This document shows, one piece after another, positions 25,011-34,865 of a stretch of DNA of 64,000 nt (positions within the stretch are counted from its first letter, which is position 1; each line of letters opens with the position of its first letter). This stretch comes from Gigaspora margarita (Eukaryota; Glomeromycota; Glomeromycetes; Diversisporales; Gigasporaceae). The notes beneath the pieces are model-generated. The model was not told the DNA's origin, ran no database searches, and saw only the letters and a list, made by a program, of their open reading frames with translations. The translations under genes and the position numbers were made by a program. The stretch lies in NCBI GenBank assembly GCA_009809945.1, contig WTPW01000852.1, positions 30,888 to 94,887 on the forward strand, in the 5' to 3' direction.

Positions 25011-25772
25011 TATTACAAGTATTATAGCCTTCTTAATATAACATCTGCAATATAACACATGGTGACAGGGATCTTGTAAGGGTCAGAGAAGATATGAAGT
25101 GGTGTGCAAGTGGAATATTACTTCACTAGAGCGGTTCGTATATTTATTTATCAAAGAGCAAGAGAGTATTTATTTGGCAAAGATATATTTTATTTATTTA
25201 TGAGATAACATTCAAGATAGATAACTATTTCTAAACATTAGAGGGAGAAGAGGGGAATCTGAGTCTAAGCCTAAAAGCTAAAGCTAATGTATAGGAAAGC
25301 AGAAAGCCAGGGTTTATATATCTTTTCATCATTAGCAGTAGAAATAGTAGAAATGGTAGAAATGGTAGAATAGTAAAAATAGTAGAAATGGTAGAAATAG
25401 TAGAAATGGTAGAAATAGTAGAAATGGTAGAAATGGTAGAAATGGTAGAAATGGTAGAAATGGTAGAAATGGTAGAAATGGTAGAAATGGTAGAAATTGT
25501 AAAAATGGTAGAAATGGTAGAAATAGTAGAAATAGTAGAAATGGTAGAAATGGTAGAAATGGAAGAAATGGTAGAAATGGTAGAAATGGTAGAAATGGTA
25601 GAAATGGTAGAAATGGTAGAAATGGTAGAAATGGTAGAAATGGTAACCATTTCATCTGTTCTTCTATTTAACTATTTATAATAACAATAATACAATAATA
25701 ATAATATAATAAAATTAACTACGACAATAAAAATTGAAATAAGAAAATAATATTAAAACTTATTCTATAACA
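25011..25772 (-). repeat. LTR (3' LTR of the minus-strand element)
   Basis: 762 bases, the direct counterpart of 48622-49220. The left edge reads TATTACAAG (TGTTACAAG in the partner) and the right edge ATTCTATAACA. The length difference from the 599-base partner comes almost entirely from the 9-bp microsatellite inside. Confidence 0.85.
25341..25650. repeat. 9-bp microsatellite (GGTAGAAAT)n in the LTR
   Basis: About 34 units with scattered GGTAG to AGTAG variants. Long repetitive ORFs on both strands here (Ile-Ser-Thr, Leu-Pro-Phe or Val-Glu-Met strings) are products of the 9-base period and are not genes. Confidence 0.95.
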
Positions 25773-25786
25773 TTTCTGTCCCCTTT
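25773..25786 (-). other. Polypurine tract
   Basis: On the minus strand AAAGGGGACAGAAA directly abuts the LTR start TGTTATAG. A purine tract here is the expected primer site for plus-strand DNA of an LTR retrotransposon read right to left. Confidence 0.75.
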
Positions 25787-26849
25787 AAGAATGAACTCTG
25801 TGAGTTCCTGGATCTAAAAACTTTTCAAAATAAATAAAACTAAGTATTATAATTTCTAATTATAAAATCTATATCTGTATCTAATCCTTTATTTGATTTT
25901 GGTTCTTTCGATTATTTCTTTGCTTGGTTTAGCACATAATCAATTTGTAGGTGTGGCTAAGGTTTGAGGCTAAAAAAAAATAGAAGTTTCTATTTTGGAT
26001 TCTATTGCCTGAGTAATCGGTGTACCTGGGTTTGGTTCTGTTTCTAGTACATTGTCTATTTTGGTATGGTATTCCTTGAAGATATTTTTAGAATATTGGG
26101 GAAACTTTCAAATATAGTAATAAGGAGTTAGTTCAGTAATAAGAAAATTTGATATGATATTAGTTTGTTTTACTCATCAAATTGATGGGTGATAGCCTTA
26201 TTTGAAAATTAATTCAAATATGTACATTCATTATTATGAATAATCATTAGAACTAGTAATTCATATATGATTGTTCTAAGAATTTTAACTCATGGTATAA
26301 TTATTGTACTTCTTTGTTTTTCCAATACAACAAAGAATTTATCCCATGTAATTCTCACATGTTTTGTATTTGCATTGGTCATATGCAAAAATCTTATTCA
26401 AAAATACTTGTCAAAACTTGGCAAAACTTGTCAAAAATATGCTCAACATGTGTTTTGGTAATTTAGTTGTTGCTTTCTTTTCTTAAAAATTGTGAGATCT
26501 CTGAACTTCCTTATTAATTTGTCTAAAATTAGCTTCTAATTTTATAATTGGTGTTTATCGGTTAGCTAATTTCAAATTCTGTAACTTAATTTCTTATTGT
26601 TGTGACTTTTGTTGTGATTTTTGTTATTATTGTTTACAGTTGGTTGATTTTCCATTCTGGGATAATTATCTCTATTATCTGTATCTATTTAAAATCTAGT
26701 TTTCAAATGTTCATTTCTTTAAAATTTTTCACTAAATCTTCACAAGTTAATATTCCTTTCTTTATCCTTTATTTTGTCCTTTTCTTGTTCCTAATTTTTC
26801 TAATTTATTTATTTTTTTATTTTTTATTTTTTATTTTTTTTAGATAGTT
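25787..26849. other. LTR-element interior, left part
   Basis: Should be the 3' region of the minus-strand element. No pol-type motif in any frame. Short plus-strand ORFs (26267-26461, 26602-26847) are hydrophobic A/T-rich strings without support. Confidence 0.4.
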
Positions 26850-26936
26850 TGTTTTTTTTTTTTTTTTTTTTTTNTAGCCTCAGGTGGCTCTGAGATGAAG
26901 CCGGTCTTCTATGTCTGGGTGAGTGCCCTATATTCA
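26850..26936 (-). mobile_element. Possible poly(A)-tailed retroposon split by the insertion
   Basis: A T run (26850-26878) is followed by a GC-richer block (GCCTCAGGTGGCTCTGAGAT ... CCGGTC). On the minus strand this reads as a short body ending in poly(A). Its other half would lie right of the Polinton-like element (45858-45890, ...GTGGTTAGCCCAGTAG). It may be a small SINE used as the insertion target; no target duplication of its own was identified. Confidence 0.3.
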
Positions 26937-26942
26937 GTTCTA
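26937..26942. repeat. Target-site duplication of the Polinton-like element, left
   Basis: GTTCTA, identical to 45852-45857. Its last A can also be read as the first base of the element (AGTAGG...CCTACT), leaving 5 bp; Polintons normally make 6-bp duplications. Confidence 0.75.
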
Positions 26943-27538
26943 GTAGGGCATTTTTAGGAGTTCTGGGTCAATTTTTTGGTACCCTGGGTACCAAAGTATT
27001 CATTTTGCTTTTTTGATCACTCAAGAAGCCTATATTCTATAACAACACTTTACTACCTATATAAAAATAGGGTACCAAAAATTATATAGCTAGATCTCAC
27101 TATTTTTATATTTTATAATCAAATTGGATGATGACAAAAAAATGATCACATCGTCACACCTGAGATTATAAACTATTCACCTATATATAAATCAAGGTAC
27201 CAAAAATCAAGTATCTATTTTCCTTTTATAATACTTTTGATAATGTTTACCAACATAATAGCTTCTAGTATGATCTGGACATCGTCTACTTTCAGAACGA
27301 GTAGGTTTACCACAATCAGTACAAGGAAAGCATTTGATTGCATTTTTATAAAGCCAACATCCTTCAGGTTTCATACATGATCGTCCACATATCTCACCAG
27401 TATATAAAAGGAAATCGCATATATATTCACCTAATTGCATTTTTATATATGTCTAGTACATATTAATTTTCAAATTGAACAAAAATATTTTATAAGTAAC
27501 AGATAAGGAATTTTGTACCCGCACCCATATACAAAACT
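26942..27538. repeat. Terminal inverted repeat, left
   Basis: About 597 bases, reverse complement of 45254-45851 with only scattered substitutions. Similarity stops near TATACAAAACTTT inside and at AGTAGG outside. It contains a whole small gene (27207-27440). Confidence 0.9.
27207..27440 (-). CDS. TIR-encoded Cys-rich protein, left copy
   Basis: 77 codons from ATG, transcribed outward towards the element's end. The product is small and basic with many Cys: CGRSC at 18-22, then CFPCTDCGKP and RRCPDH around 37-55, and a Lys/Tyr-rich tail (YQKYYKRK). The Cys pairs and the C-x-x-H look like a zinc ribbon, but I know no family. The right TIR carries the same gene (45353-45586) with three residue changes (G/R, Y/H, R/C). 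An intact reading frame in both TIR copies suggests coding function, or recent gene-conversion-like copying during replication. Possible roles are terminal protein, DNA binding or none; all are guesses. Confidence 0.6.
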   Translation of the reverse strand: MQLGEYICDFLLYTGEICGRSCMKPEGCWLYKNAIKCFPCTDCGKPTRSESRRCPDHTRSYYVGKHYQKYYKRKIDT

Positions 27539-27568
27539 TTAGATAATCAAAACATATTACATATTCAA

Positions 27569-28105
27569 ATGTCAACTACTAATAAAAATATCGATCAAAT
27601 ATCTGATGAGGCCAGATCCTTAGTTAAAAATCAAATAACTGATAAGGTCAGATCATTAGGTGAAATTCAAATAACTGAAACCAAACCCTCAACAGAAAAT
27701 CAATTAATGCCAAAATGGCAAGACGTCGCTAAAGCTATCAAAGAGTTAGTTATAGTAGCAGATTATTGTGGAAAACCTAGAAATAGAAAATTAATGCAAG
27801 GTTATAAAAAGGAATATAGGAATTTATTTAATGACGAAGAGCCAGATGAATATATAGTGAAATATGCAAAAATCAGATTTCTGAATAAAGAAAAATACAT
27901 GGAGATGAAAGAGCAATATAAACAATAGTATAGATTCGAACCCAAACTATTAAAAGCTATTGGAGATCTTAATCTTTTATATTATAAATTAGCAAAACCA
28001 TATTTCAAAGATTTAACTAAAGTTCGAAGTGAAATTGATAACTTCCTTGATAATAATGAAATTGATAATATAGATAATATAGATAAATTTCTATCAGAAA
28101 ATTAA
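27569..28105 (+). pseudogene. Unknown ORF with in-frame TAG
   Basis: Starts at ATG 27569 and reads 178 codons to TAA at 28103-28105, broken by TAG at codon 120 (27926-27928). The frame stays open after the stop with the same composition, so this is one gene with a nonsense change. The first 50 residues have two near repeats (RSLVKNQITDKVRSLGEIQI). The middle is helical and charged (KYAKIRFLNKEKYMEMKEQY) and the end is acidic (NNEIDNIDNIDKFLSEN). No domain recognised. It lies just inside the left TIR and converges on the integrase gene, whose stop is 95 bases away. Confidence 0.5.
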
Positions 28106-28200
28106 ACATGAAGCATTTTACAATCATTTCTTAATTTATAAAAGACCAGGAACACCAACTTGAAGCATTCCACGAGAATCTTTTATATTATAAAAATTTT

Positions 28201-29313
28201 TTAATTCGCAAGCACCCACTGAGGAGGTAATTGCACATCCTTTACGATTAAAAGCTCTTCTCTAACAAAAGACTGCTTTGGGCCATTTCCATTAATATCT
28301 TCAATCCAGTATAAAACTGGTTGATTTTTTTGTACTAGAGATTCACGCATATAATAAATCTGAGGAGACCAATTCATATCGGTAGCATGTCTTCTTCCAC
28401 CTTCCAATTCACTAGGCTTAAGTAAATATAAAACAGGATCATTATATTTTAATCGAATCTCATCATAACCTATAGGTCCATATCTTGGTTTAGAAGCTTT
28501 AGCATATACAAATTTCTTTTTAATAGCTTCATTAGGGGTTATATCAAGAAGCCGAGTTACAGAGTTATTAAGATCATTAATAATAATTGGGAGATTTTTA
28601 ACCCAGGCACTTGATCTTTTAGGTAAAGGTAGCAATAACTCTTGTGCGTCTTGAATATGAAATAATTTTTCAGCTAAAATTCGATTAAATCTTTCAACTA
28701 TACCCATACTACTTTTAGAACTAGCTTTTTGGATTTTAACACCATGTTCTTTCATAAGTTTTTCACAGCTTCCTTTAAACTCTGAACCTATATCAGTTAA
28801 TAATAATTTAGACCATGTAAGAAGGCACTTTGAATTATTAAAAATTTTAACGAAAACTTTAGCAACTATAGCAGAAGTTAGTATACCTTCCAAAGAAGGC
28901 TCATCCATATTCAAAATATCCAAAGTAGTTCCAATTGGTTCTGCCCATTTATATCTTGATGCTACATCTATACAAGTAAGACAAAATATATAAGTTATAG
29001 ATCCTACTTTATCATATGGCATATAAAGAATATCAGCTTGTATAACTTCCATAGGAACAGTAATTTTGTTAAAGCTAGCACAAGGAATATACTTTGGCCG
29101 AGCTTTATGAATTAAGAATAATAACTGCCTTTCAAGCCAATTACGCACTTCATTTATAGAAAAATTATATCTAGCTTTTAGAGAAGCTTCATACAATTTT
29201 TTCGCAGTTCTTTGATAGTCATTAGGTTGATAATAAATCTTACGCAAAGCAATAGATATATCTAATTCACGAGCTTTTTCAGAATCTACATGAATAATAG
29301 GAATAGATAACAT
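28201..29313 (-). CDS. Retroviral-type (rve) DDE integrase of the Polinton-like element
   Basis: 370 codons from ATG to TAA, uninterrupted. Residues 1-75 are helical, as in the N-terminal part of such integrases, with no clear HHCC finger. The catalytic core spans about 88-215, with Asp94 (IQADILYMP), Asp174 (LLTDIGSEF) and Glu207 (GIVERFNR) as the DDE triad; the second and third are 32 residues apart, slightly shorter than the classical 35. The end has a small barrel-like segment closing on FVREELLIV, which I recall from Maverick integrases. In this family the enzyme inserts linear DNA and makes the short target duplication seen at the element's ends. It starts 26 bases from the divergent coiled-coil ORF, implying a very compact shared promoter. 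It is one of the few undamaged genes here. Confidence 0.9.
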   Translation of the reverse strand: MLSIPIIHVDSEKARELDISIALRKIYYQPNDYQRTAKKLYEASLKARYNFSINEVRNWLERQLLFLIHKARPKYIPCASFNKITVPMEVIQADILYMPYDKVGSITYIFCLTCIDVASRYKWAEPIGTTLDILNMDEPSLEGILTSAIVAKVFVKIFNNSKCLLTWSKLLLTDIGSEFKGSCEKLMKEHGVKIQKASSKSSMGIVERFNRILAEKLFHIQDAQELLLPLPKRSSAWVKNLPIIINDLNNSVTRLLDITPNEAIKKKFVYAKASKPRYGPIGYDEIRLKYNDPVLYLLKPSELEGGRRHATDMNWSPQIYYMRESLVQKNQPVLYWIEDINGNGPKQSFVREELLIVKDVQLPPQWVLAN

Positions 29314-29339
29314 CTTTTCTTATTATAGTTTTAAAAAAG

Positions 29340-30203
29340 ATGGCATTGCTAGAAAATATAGCATCTAGTAGAATTAATTAATTTAAAAGTGATTTATTAG
29401 CAATACAAGATCAAGTCTGCAAATTACAACAGGATCTTGTTACAAAAGAGGAATATATTAATTATCTTGAAAAAGAAATCTCAATTCGGGATGAGGAGCT
29501 AGACCCATTGAGATCAGAAATATCTAATTTTAAAGAACAGGTAGAAAAGATGCTTCAAAATTCTATAAACCAAGAGAATTATATAGATTATTTAGAAAAA
29601 CGATTAGCAATTTTTCAGGATGAAATAGATAAGCTTAATGAAAAAATTCTTGTTTTGTATAATAATATAGATATGGTGCAACCGCCAGGATCACCCTGAT
29701 CCCCCCGATCCCCTCGAACATTATCTCTACCTAAAAATCAAGCTACGATCCAGAACCATAGAATTCAACAAGAGATTAACAATATTAGACAGTATTTTCA
29801 AAGCCCAATTACAATAGCACCTACAATAAATGGTATTGTAGATAACCTTAATATGATTTTAGATGCAGGTGAAAGATTAGAAAGGTTGGTACTAGATATA
29901 TATTCACGGGCAAATACTCGAGCAATCTATGTCGAAAATCGAGTAGTGAATTTGCAGACCCAGCTAACAAATTTGCAAACCCAGTTAGCCGATTCACAAA
30001 CCCAGTTAACCGATTCACAAACCCAATTAGCTATGCTTCAAAATGACTATGGCCTTCTTCATCAGGCCTATGAGGCCCACAGAATGCAACATAATATATT
30101 TAAATCTCAAGAGCTTGATGGTCGAATTACAATCTGTATGCAAAAAAGGCAAATATTAGAATCGATTCTAGAAAGATTTGCATTAAGATTCAAAAATAGA
30201 TGA
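29340..30203 (+). pseudogene. Coiled-coil protein with TAA and TGA interruptions
   Basis: From ATG 29340 one frame runs 287 codons to TGA at 30201-30203, broken by TAA at 29379-29381 and TGA at 29697-29699. Before the TGA lie heptad-rich segments (LQQDLVTKEEYINYLEKEIS, EEYINYLEK / ENYIDYLEKRL pairs). After it comes a tandem 8-residue repeat (LQTQLTNLQTQLADSQTQL, about 29955-30030), again coiled coil. The TGA sits in a periodic Ser-Pro-X tract: S-P-(TGA)-S-P-R-S-P-R, where both R are CGA, so the stop almost certainly derives from CGA. It immediately precedes the Gag gene in the same direction and could be a structural or scaffold protein. No family recognised. Confidence 0.6.
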
Positions 30204-30230
30204 ACCCATTAGCAATTATAAGAATATAAG

Positions 30231-31937
30231 ATGGATGAGGCAATTACTACGCACCTCTTAAATCTTACAAAAAATTGATACACCAAATGGAAAAATAAAT
30301 GCAAGACTCTAGAAAATGATCTATTANTTGCCAATNTTCAACTGGACAACAAGTNGNGTAAGTGGAAAAATNGTGCANGAAATTCAGAACAATTAATTAA
30401 TAATTTGAATCAACAAATTTTAGCGCTTCAGAATAATCAACCTATAAATAACCAATATAGAGAAATGGCAGGATACCCACCTCCAAATTTTTATGGCTAT
30501 CCCGATGAGGATCCAGAAGAATTTATTGATTCTTTTCACTCATATCTTGTAGCTGTAGGAATTGATATAGCAGCTGGACATGCACATAGAATTCGAGCAC
30601 ATGGTCTTTTTGAAACATGTCTTAAAGGTGATGCTAAAGATTGGTATGAAAGATCTCTTTGAAGAAAGAATTGGGAATTGAGAAATTTATTAGATAATAC
30701 CAGCCAAGCCAATTTAGGTGCGACCCAGGGACGAACAGCAGTACAACTTGGAGCAAATTTAAGACACGGTGCCGTGGGCCAAGCTAGAAATGTTGTTATT
30801 CTAGCTCATACAGTATTTGATGAAGACTGGTCTTTTGCCAATGGGCGTCCAACAGATTGATTACCCAATGCACCAAATGCTAATGCCAGACAAACTATAG
30901 TAGCAGATGGAATCTGACTTGGCCAGGCAATATACTGGCTTAAAACTAACTATCCCACAGTTACTGCAGAAAAACAGTGAATGCTCTTTGGATCAACAGT
31001 TCAAGGCAGTGATCCTGTAGGTCGATTTTATTCTAAGTTATGTAAACTTGCTAGGCTTGCTGGTATTGATGAACAACAAATTCGATTACAATTTATTCAA
31101 GGCATTTCTCCTGATAATCAATTAGAAATTTGATGCATTGGAATTAACAGGCCTGTATCAGAATTGCTTACAGAACTCGAAGAAATCGAAAGATATAAGA
31201 CAGAGCAATTATCTGGAGCATATTCTATTCCAAAATCTGCTATAGAGTGTCATAAGCAATTTTATTCTAATGCGGATATTAACAAGCTTGTAGAAGAACG
31301 AATAGCTTCCAGAGAAAAACAAAGTCTAGCTTCAGAGAAGCACATCTTTGAAGCAAAGCCAAAACAAGTATCTCAAGTTGACTCTAATACTGAAATGATT
31401 AGACAATTTATAGAGATTATGAAGTGAGCTAAAAAGACTTTAGCTAAAAAGCCTGGTCCTGGTAAAGAAAAAGCAGACAAGATTCATATAGATCGATTCT
31501 TAGATGACCTTGTAAAAGATGATACTGATCCTGATTCTAATAGTTTTTATGATAATGATCCTGTTGAAGATATTCGTAAACAATTAGAAGACCTTCATAT
31601 TAATCAGACTAAAATNNCTAAAGCTATAAAAAATATTTCTAGCAAGCCTAAATCTTCTCGACGCAAGACTAAATCAAAATCAAAATCTAAGACCCAAAAA
31701 AAGAAATCATCAAGTCGATCAAAGCGTGTTAATGCCCATATAATTTCAGATGAATTATCTTCAGAATCTAGTAGTAGTGAAAATGATAATACAACATCTA
31801 GCGAAAATGAACTTGAAACTAATACCTTGTCATATTCACAAAGCAAATCAGAATCTTCTGAATCATCTGAAAGTGAGTCTAGTAATTCAGAAAGTGATTC
31901 AGATGAATATGAAGTCAATGCTGCAAAAAAAAAATAA
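30231..31937 (+). pseudogene. Retrotransposon-type Gag with seven in-frame TGA codons
   Basis: ATG 30231 opens a frame of 568 codons to TAA at 31935-31937, broken only by TGA, at 30276, 30660, 30858, 30915, 30978, 31131 and 31425. Residues about 80-145 match the Retrotrans_gag capsid domain: NFYGYPDEDPEEFIDSFHSY, then RAHGLFETCLKGDAKDWYER. Further on, VGRFYSKLCKLARLAGIDEQ and FIQGISPDNQLE are the usual second half of such Gag domains. The C-terminal 170 residues hold a Lys/Arg/Ser cluster (KPKSSRRKTKSKSKSK) and an acidic Ser/Glu tail; I see no CCHC knuckle. In this family Gag forms the particle shell. Several TGA sites are where I expect Arg. The frame closes at an A10 run (31925-31934), after which the -1 frame continues into the protease. 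Scattered ambiguous bases lie at 30327-30376. Confidence 0.75.
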
Positions 31938-33304
31938 CTTATTCTGATACCAAAAGATCAAAGAAGCACAAAAGTGCCAAGCCAAGATCTGAAAGATCAT
32001 TGCTTCACAATAAAACTTCTAGCAAAAAATCTAGTGCCTCTTCTGATAAAAAGAGCAGTAAAGATACTAGGTTATTTAAAATTCCTACAAATAATATTAC
32101 CCTAAATGCATTTTTTGCTATTTTACGATCAATGGTTGATTCATTTACTCATACACAACCTAAAGAAGTATCTATTAATGGATATAATATGATTAATGCT
32201 GAATTCATTGCATTAAAAGATCCTGTTCTAAATCATTTTACTTCAAATTTCTCAGACAAGGAACGAGAAAAGTTCTGGCATGAGATTACTATGGTATTAT
32301 CTCATATTTTACAACCAATATCTGATCTAATTCGAATTGCTTCCCAGCAAGCAAATACACTATCCCAAAAGGCCCCAGAAGAGATGCAATCGGAAGCAGA
32401 AATTTCATGGCCCAACCCTATAGAAATTAATTTTATTCGTAAAATTATTCCTAATGATGTTGCAACTATTACTTGCCAAATTACTTCACCATCAGGAAAA
32501 AATATTCAAGTACCTGGTGCATTAATAGATAGTGGAGCAAACTGCTCTCTTAAATCAAAAGGTCTTGCAAAACTATTAGGAATGAATATTGACAAAAATA
32601 AAAAACCTTCTGTAAAATGGCGTAATAATTCTTTAGAATCCATTGGAACTTGTTATAATGTACCAATTACTTTTGGTTATGGAGATAATAGTTGTACAAT
32701 TACAGAAGACTTTCCAGTAATGGACGATGATAAACCTTGGATATTATTAGGCACTCCTTTGCTTGATCATGCTGGATGGGAGCCTATTGTCAAGCGTGAA
32801 TTCAAGTTAATACATAAAGGTAAAGTAATTACTATACCTCTTTCAGTATATAAGTCTCAGAGAGAGATATTTAAACTGGAAATCAACCTGACTTTTCACA
32901 AGCAAGATGAGTCAAAGACTCGAAGCTCTGCTTTCTCGGTCCAAGTATCTACTGATTCTTCTAGATCTGAAGGGGAATTGGAGATTCGGCACTCTATGCC
33001 ATCATTGCTTCACAGGCCCGAAGAGGTGACCCTAAAGGAACATAGTCCATCTAGTAAGGATAACAATGTATTATTAGAGGAATGGCATACTCCTGCATGT
33101 TTTAGTCCAGATTTTAGTCTATCTAGTGAGAATGATTTCTTGCAAAGCAAGTCATTAGATGATGAACCAGAGATGAGTCAAAGACTTGAAGCTCAGTATC
33201 CTCAAGACTTTACCCCTTCTCTAAATTACTGCGAAGCAAGACACTTTGTGTCTGACTTGGGTCTAGACTTGAAAAGCCAATGCTCTGCAATAAAAAAAAA
33301 ATAA
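31926..33304 (+). CDS. Retroviral-type aspartic protease domain, in -1 frame to Gag
   Basis: Open without interruption from the A10 run to TAA at 33302-33304; from the first usable start (TTG 32000) it is 434 codons and there is no early ATG, which fits expression by -1 frameshifting from Gag. The first 50 residues continue the Lys/Ser-rich tail. The protease motif is GALIDSGANCSL (about residues 172-183) with the Asp-Ser-Gly active site, followed by the flap region and ILLGTPLLDHAGWEP (about 249-263), the usual second conserved motif. Family members work as homodimers that cut the Gag polyprotein. No reverse transcriptase follows, unlike in LTR retroelements. The frame ends at a second A10 run (33292-33301). 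CGA codons here are intact and there is no TGA, in contrast with Gag just upstream. Confidence 0.8.
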
Positions 33305-33459
33305 TTAGTGGTCTTAGACCTTGTATTCCATGCAATAAATCACAAGTTCGAGATAATTCTATATGGGAGAAATGTATAAATTACTTTTTCCAGGATATAT
33401 GTGCTTATGCACCAACTCCGTTGTTAGAATATGATTTACCATCTTTTTCTTCTAACTAA
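33295..33459 (+). CDS. Short C-terminal extension in a second -1 frame
   Basis: At the A10 run ending the protease frame, a -1 shift opens 53 or so more codons to TAA at 33457-33459 with sensible composition: GLRPCIPCNK (a C-x-x-C), SIWEKCINYFFQDICAYAP. It then stops 32 bases short of the convergent neighbour, as expected for the true end of the transcription unit. It could be part of a zinc-binding tail. It may equally show that one A is missing from the assembled run. Confidence 0.45.
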   Translation, partial: KKIISGLRPCIPCNKSQVRDNSIWEKCINYFFQDICAYAPTPLLEYDLPSFSSN

Positions 33460-33490
33460 TGAATAAGATTATATATAGTACCATCTCGGA

Positions 33491-34021
33491 TTAATTTTTT
33501 AATGTAAGTTCGAATAATTTTGTACTCCGATTGGCCATATCTATCTTAATTTGATTGCATTCTATATCTTTCTGTTGCTTAATAGTTTTTAAGGTTTCCT
33601 CAGTAGATTTAATAAATTCTTGATGTAAATTATCTTTAGCTTCTTTGATTCTAGCATTAACCTCTTCTTCAGAGTATAATGGAGCAATATTAGTATTATA
33701 AAGCAAGCTATTAGAGGAAGAATCAGAGATTCGAGATTTTGTCTCTTCTTCGAATCCTGTCTTTTCAGGTTTTGAAACTGGTATTACTATACAATGAGAC
33801 TCTGTCTCTACTTCTATTGTAGGATTATATTGAGGTTTTTTATTTCTTTGATATCTATCAACTTCATGTTTTAAAAATGCCTCTATAATAGGGCTAATAC
33901 TACTTGCTTCACTTTCTGATAATGGATTTTTTTTTCAAGTTGTAAGCCGAATCCATCCAGCTTTTATTAATGAAGGTGGTAGTTGGGTAAGAAGATTTGA
34001 ATAATTTTCATGAAAAGTCAT
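33491..34021 (-). pseudogene. Unknown Glu/Ser-rich protein with in-frame TGA
   Basis: Starts at ATG 34021 and stops at 33491-33493 (177 codons), broken by TGA at codon 29 (33935-33937), just before an A9 run. The start reads MTFHENYSNLLTQLPPSLIK. The middle is acidic and Ser-rich, and the last 70 residues form a probable helix (EEEVNARIKEAKDNLHQEF, STEETLKTIKQQKDIECNQ). No family recognised. It converges with the Gag-protease unit (32 bases between stops). The second duplicate (37104-37479) carries the same TGA, lacks 21 bases in frame and has lost its C-terminus at the duplication junction. Confidence 0.5.
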
Positions 34022-34328
34022 ATAATATCATGAAAAAATAATTTGATAACTTTAATTTATTCTATAAAATAACTATAAAACAACTTTCGTGAAAAGCCAT
34101 GAAATTACATGAAATTACATGAAATTACATGAAAAAAATAAATTTTTAACTCTTATTTATTATATAAAATAATTATAAGATAACCCTTTATAATATTAGA
34201 TAAAATATTTGATGCATTATACATTGTTAACTTGACGCATCTCTTCCCGAACCACCCATAATAATTTGTAATGTTGAGCAAGTTATGAAGCACAGAGACA
34301 ATTGGGACGATAATAATATTCAATAAAT

Positions 34329-34865
34329 TTACGTTGTATTATTGTCATGCTTGAATTTTCTTAACAATTTTCTGGCACGTTTGGTCTTTTTGATAGCATT
34401 CTGCATCCATAATCCATATCTGTGTAATGCATACTCATTATCATAATTATACCCTGAAATAGATTTTTTCTTAACTTTTAGTAAGTATTCATCATAACTT
34501 ACACCACAGTATTTATTACCGGTACATGAAAATTTCCAATGTCTTTCCATTCCTATATAGTTATAATTTCCTATATTCTTTTTTCTTTGTCCGGTATATA
34601 CTAACTGATCACAAGAGAAACATATTGCTATTCCAATTTCAGGAGCATAAGAACCACTATTCGGCAATCGTATTAATCTCCTAGCTTCAAGATATTTTTT
34701 ACTTTCATTAGGTAATAGATTATTCTTTCTGAAATATGTAAGACATTCCCAAATCCGTTTCATCCACTTACTAGGAGTTTCATTATCACGAATTTGTAGC
34801 ATATTACAATATTTAATCCATTCAGCATCAGTACAATCTGTTTTATGAGTGTTTATGCAAACCAT
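34329..34865 (-). CDS. Unknown Cys-rich protein (duplicate 1)
   Basis: 178 codons from ATG to TAA without interruption. The N-terminal half is helical with Trp-rich patches (DAEWIKYCNML, SKWMKRIWECLTYF). The centre has a possible zinc ribbon: ICFSCDQLVYTGQ followed about 28 residues later by HWKFSCTGNKYCG. The C-terminus is strongly basic (KKTKRARKLLRKFKH). This fits a nucleic-acid-binding protein, but I recognise no family. The identical duplicate is at 37787-38323. The start lies at the edge of the 1.27-kb non-coding block that also serves the RING/helical ORFs side, so that block may carry promoters. Confidence 0.6.
   Translation of the reverse strand: MVCINTHKTDCTDAEWIKYCNMLQIRDNETPSKWMKRIWECLTYFRKNNLLPNESKKYLEARRLIRLPNSGSYAPEIGIAICFSCDQLVYTGQRKKNIGNYNYIGMERHWKFSCTGNKYCGVSYDEYLLKVKKKSISGYNYDNEYALHRYGLWMQNAIKKTKRARKLLRKFKHDNNTT

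Noticed and set aside
25231..25681. Long repetitive ORFs on both strands (Ile-Ser-Thr, Leu-Pro-Phe, Val-Glu-Met strings)
   Set aside because: They are a by-product of a 9-base microsatellite, whose length is a multiple of three.
31604..31918. Minus-strand Ser/Asp-rich ORF
   Set aside because: Antisense shadow of the Gag Ser/Glu-rich tail, which is coherent on the plus strand.
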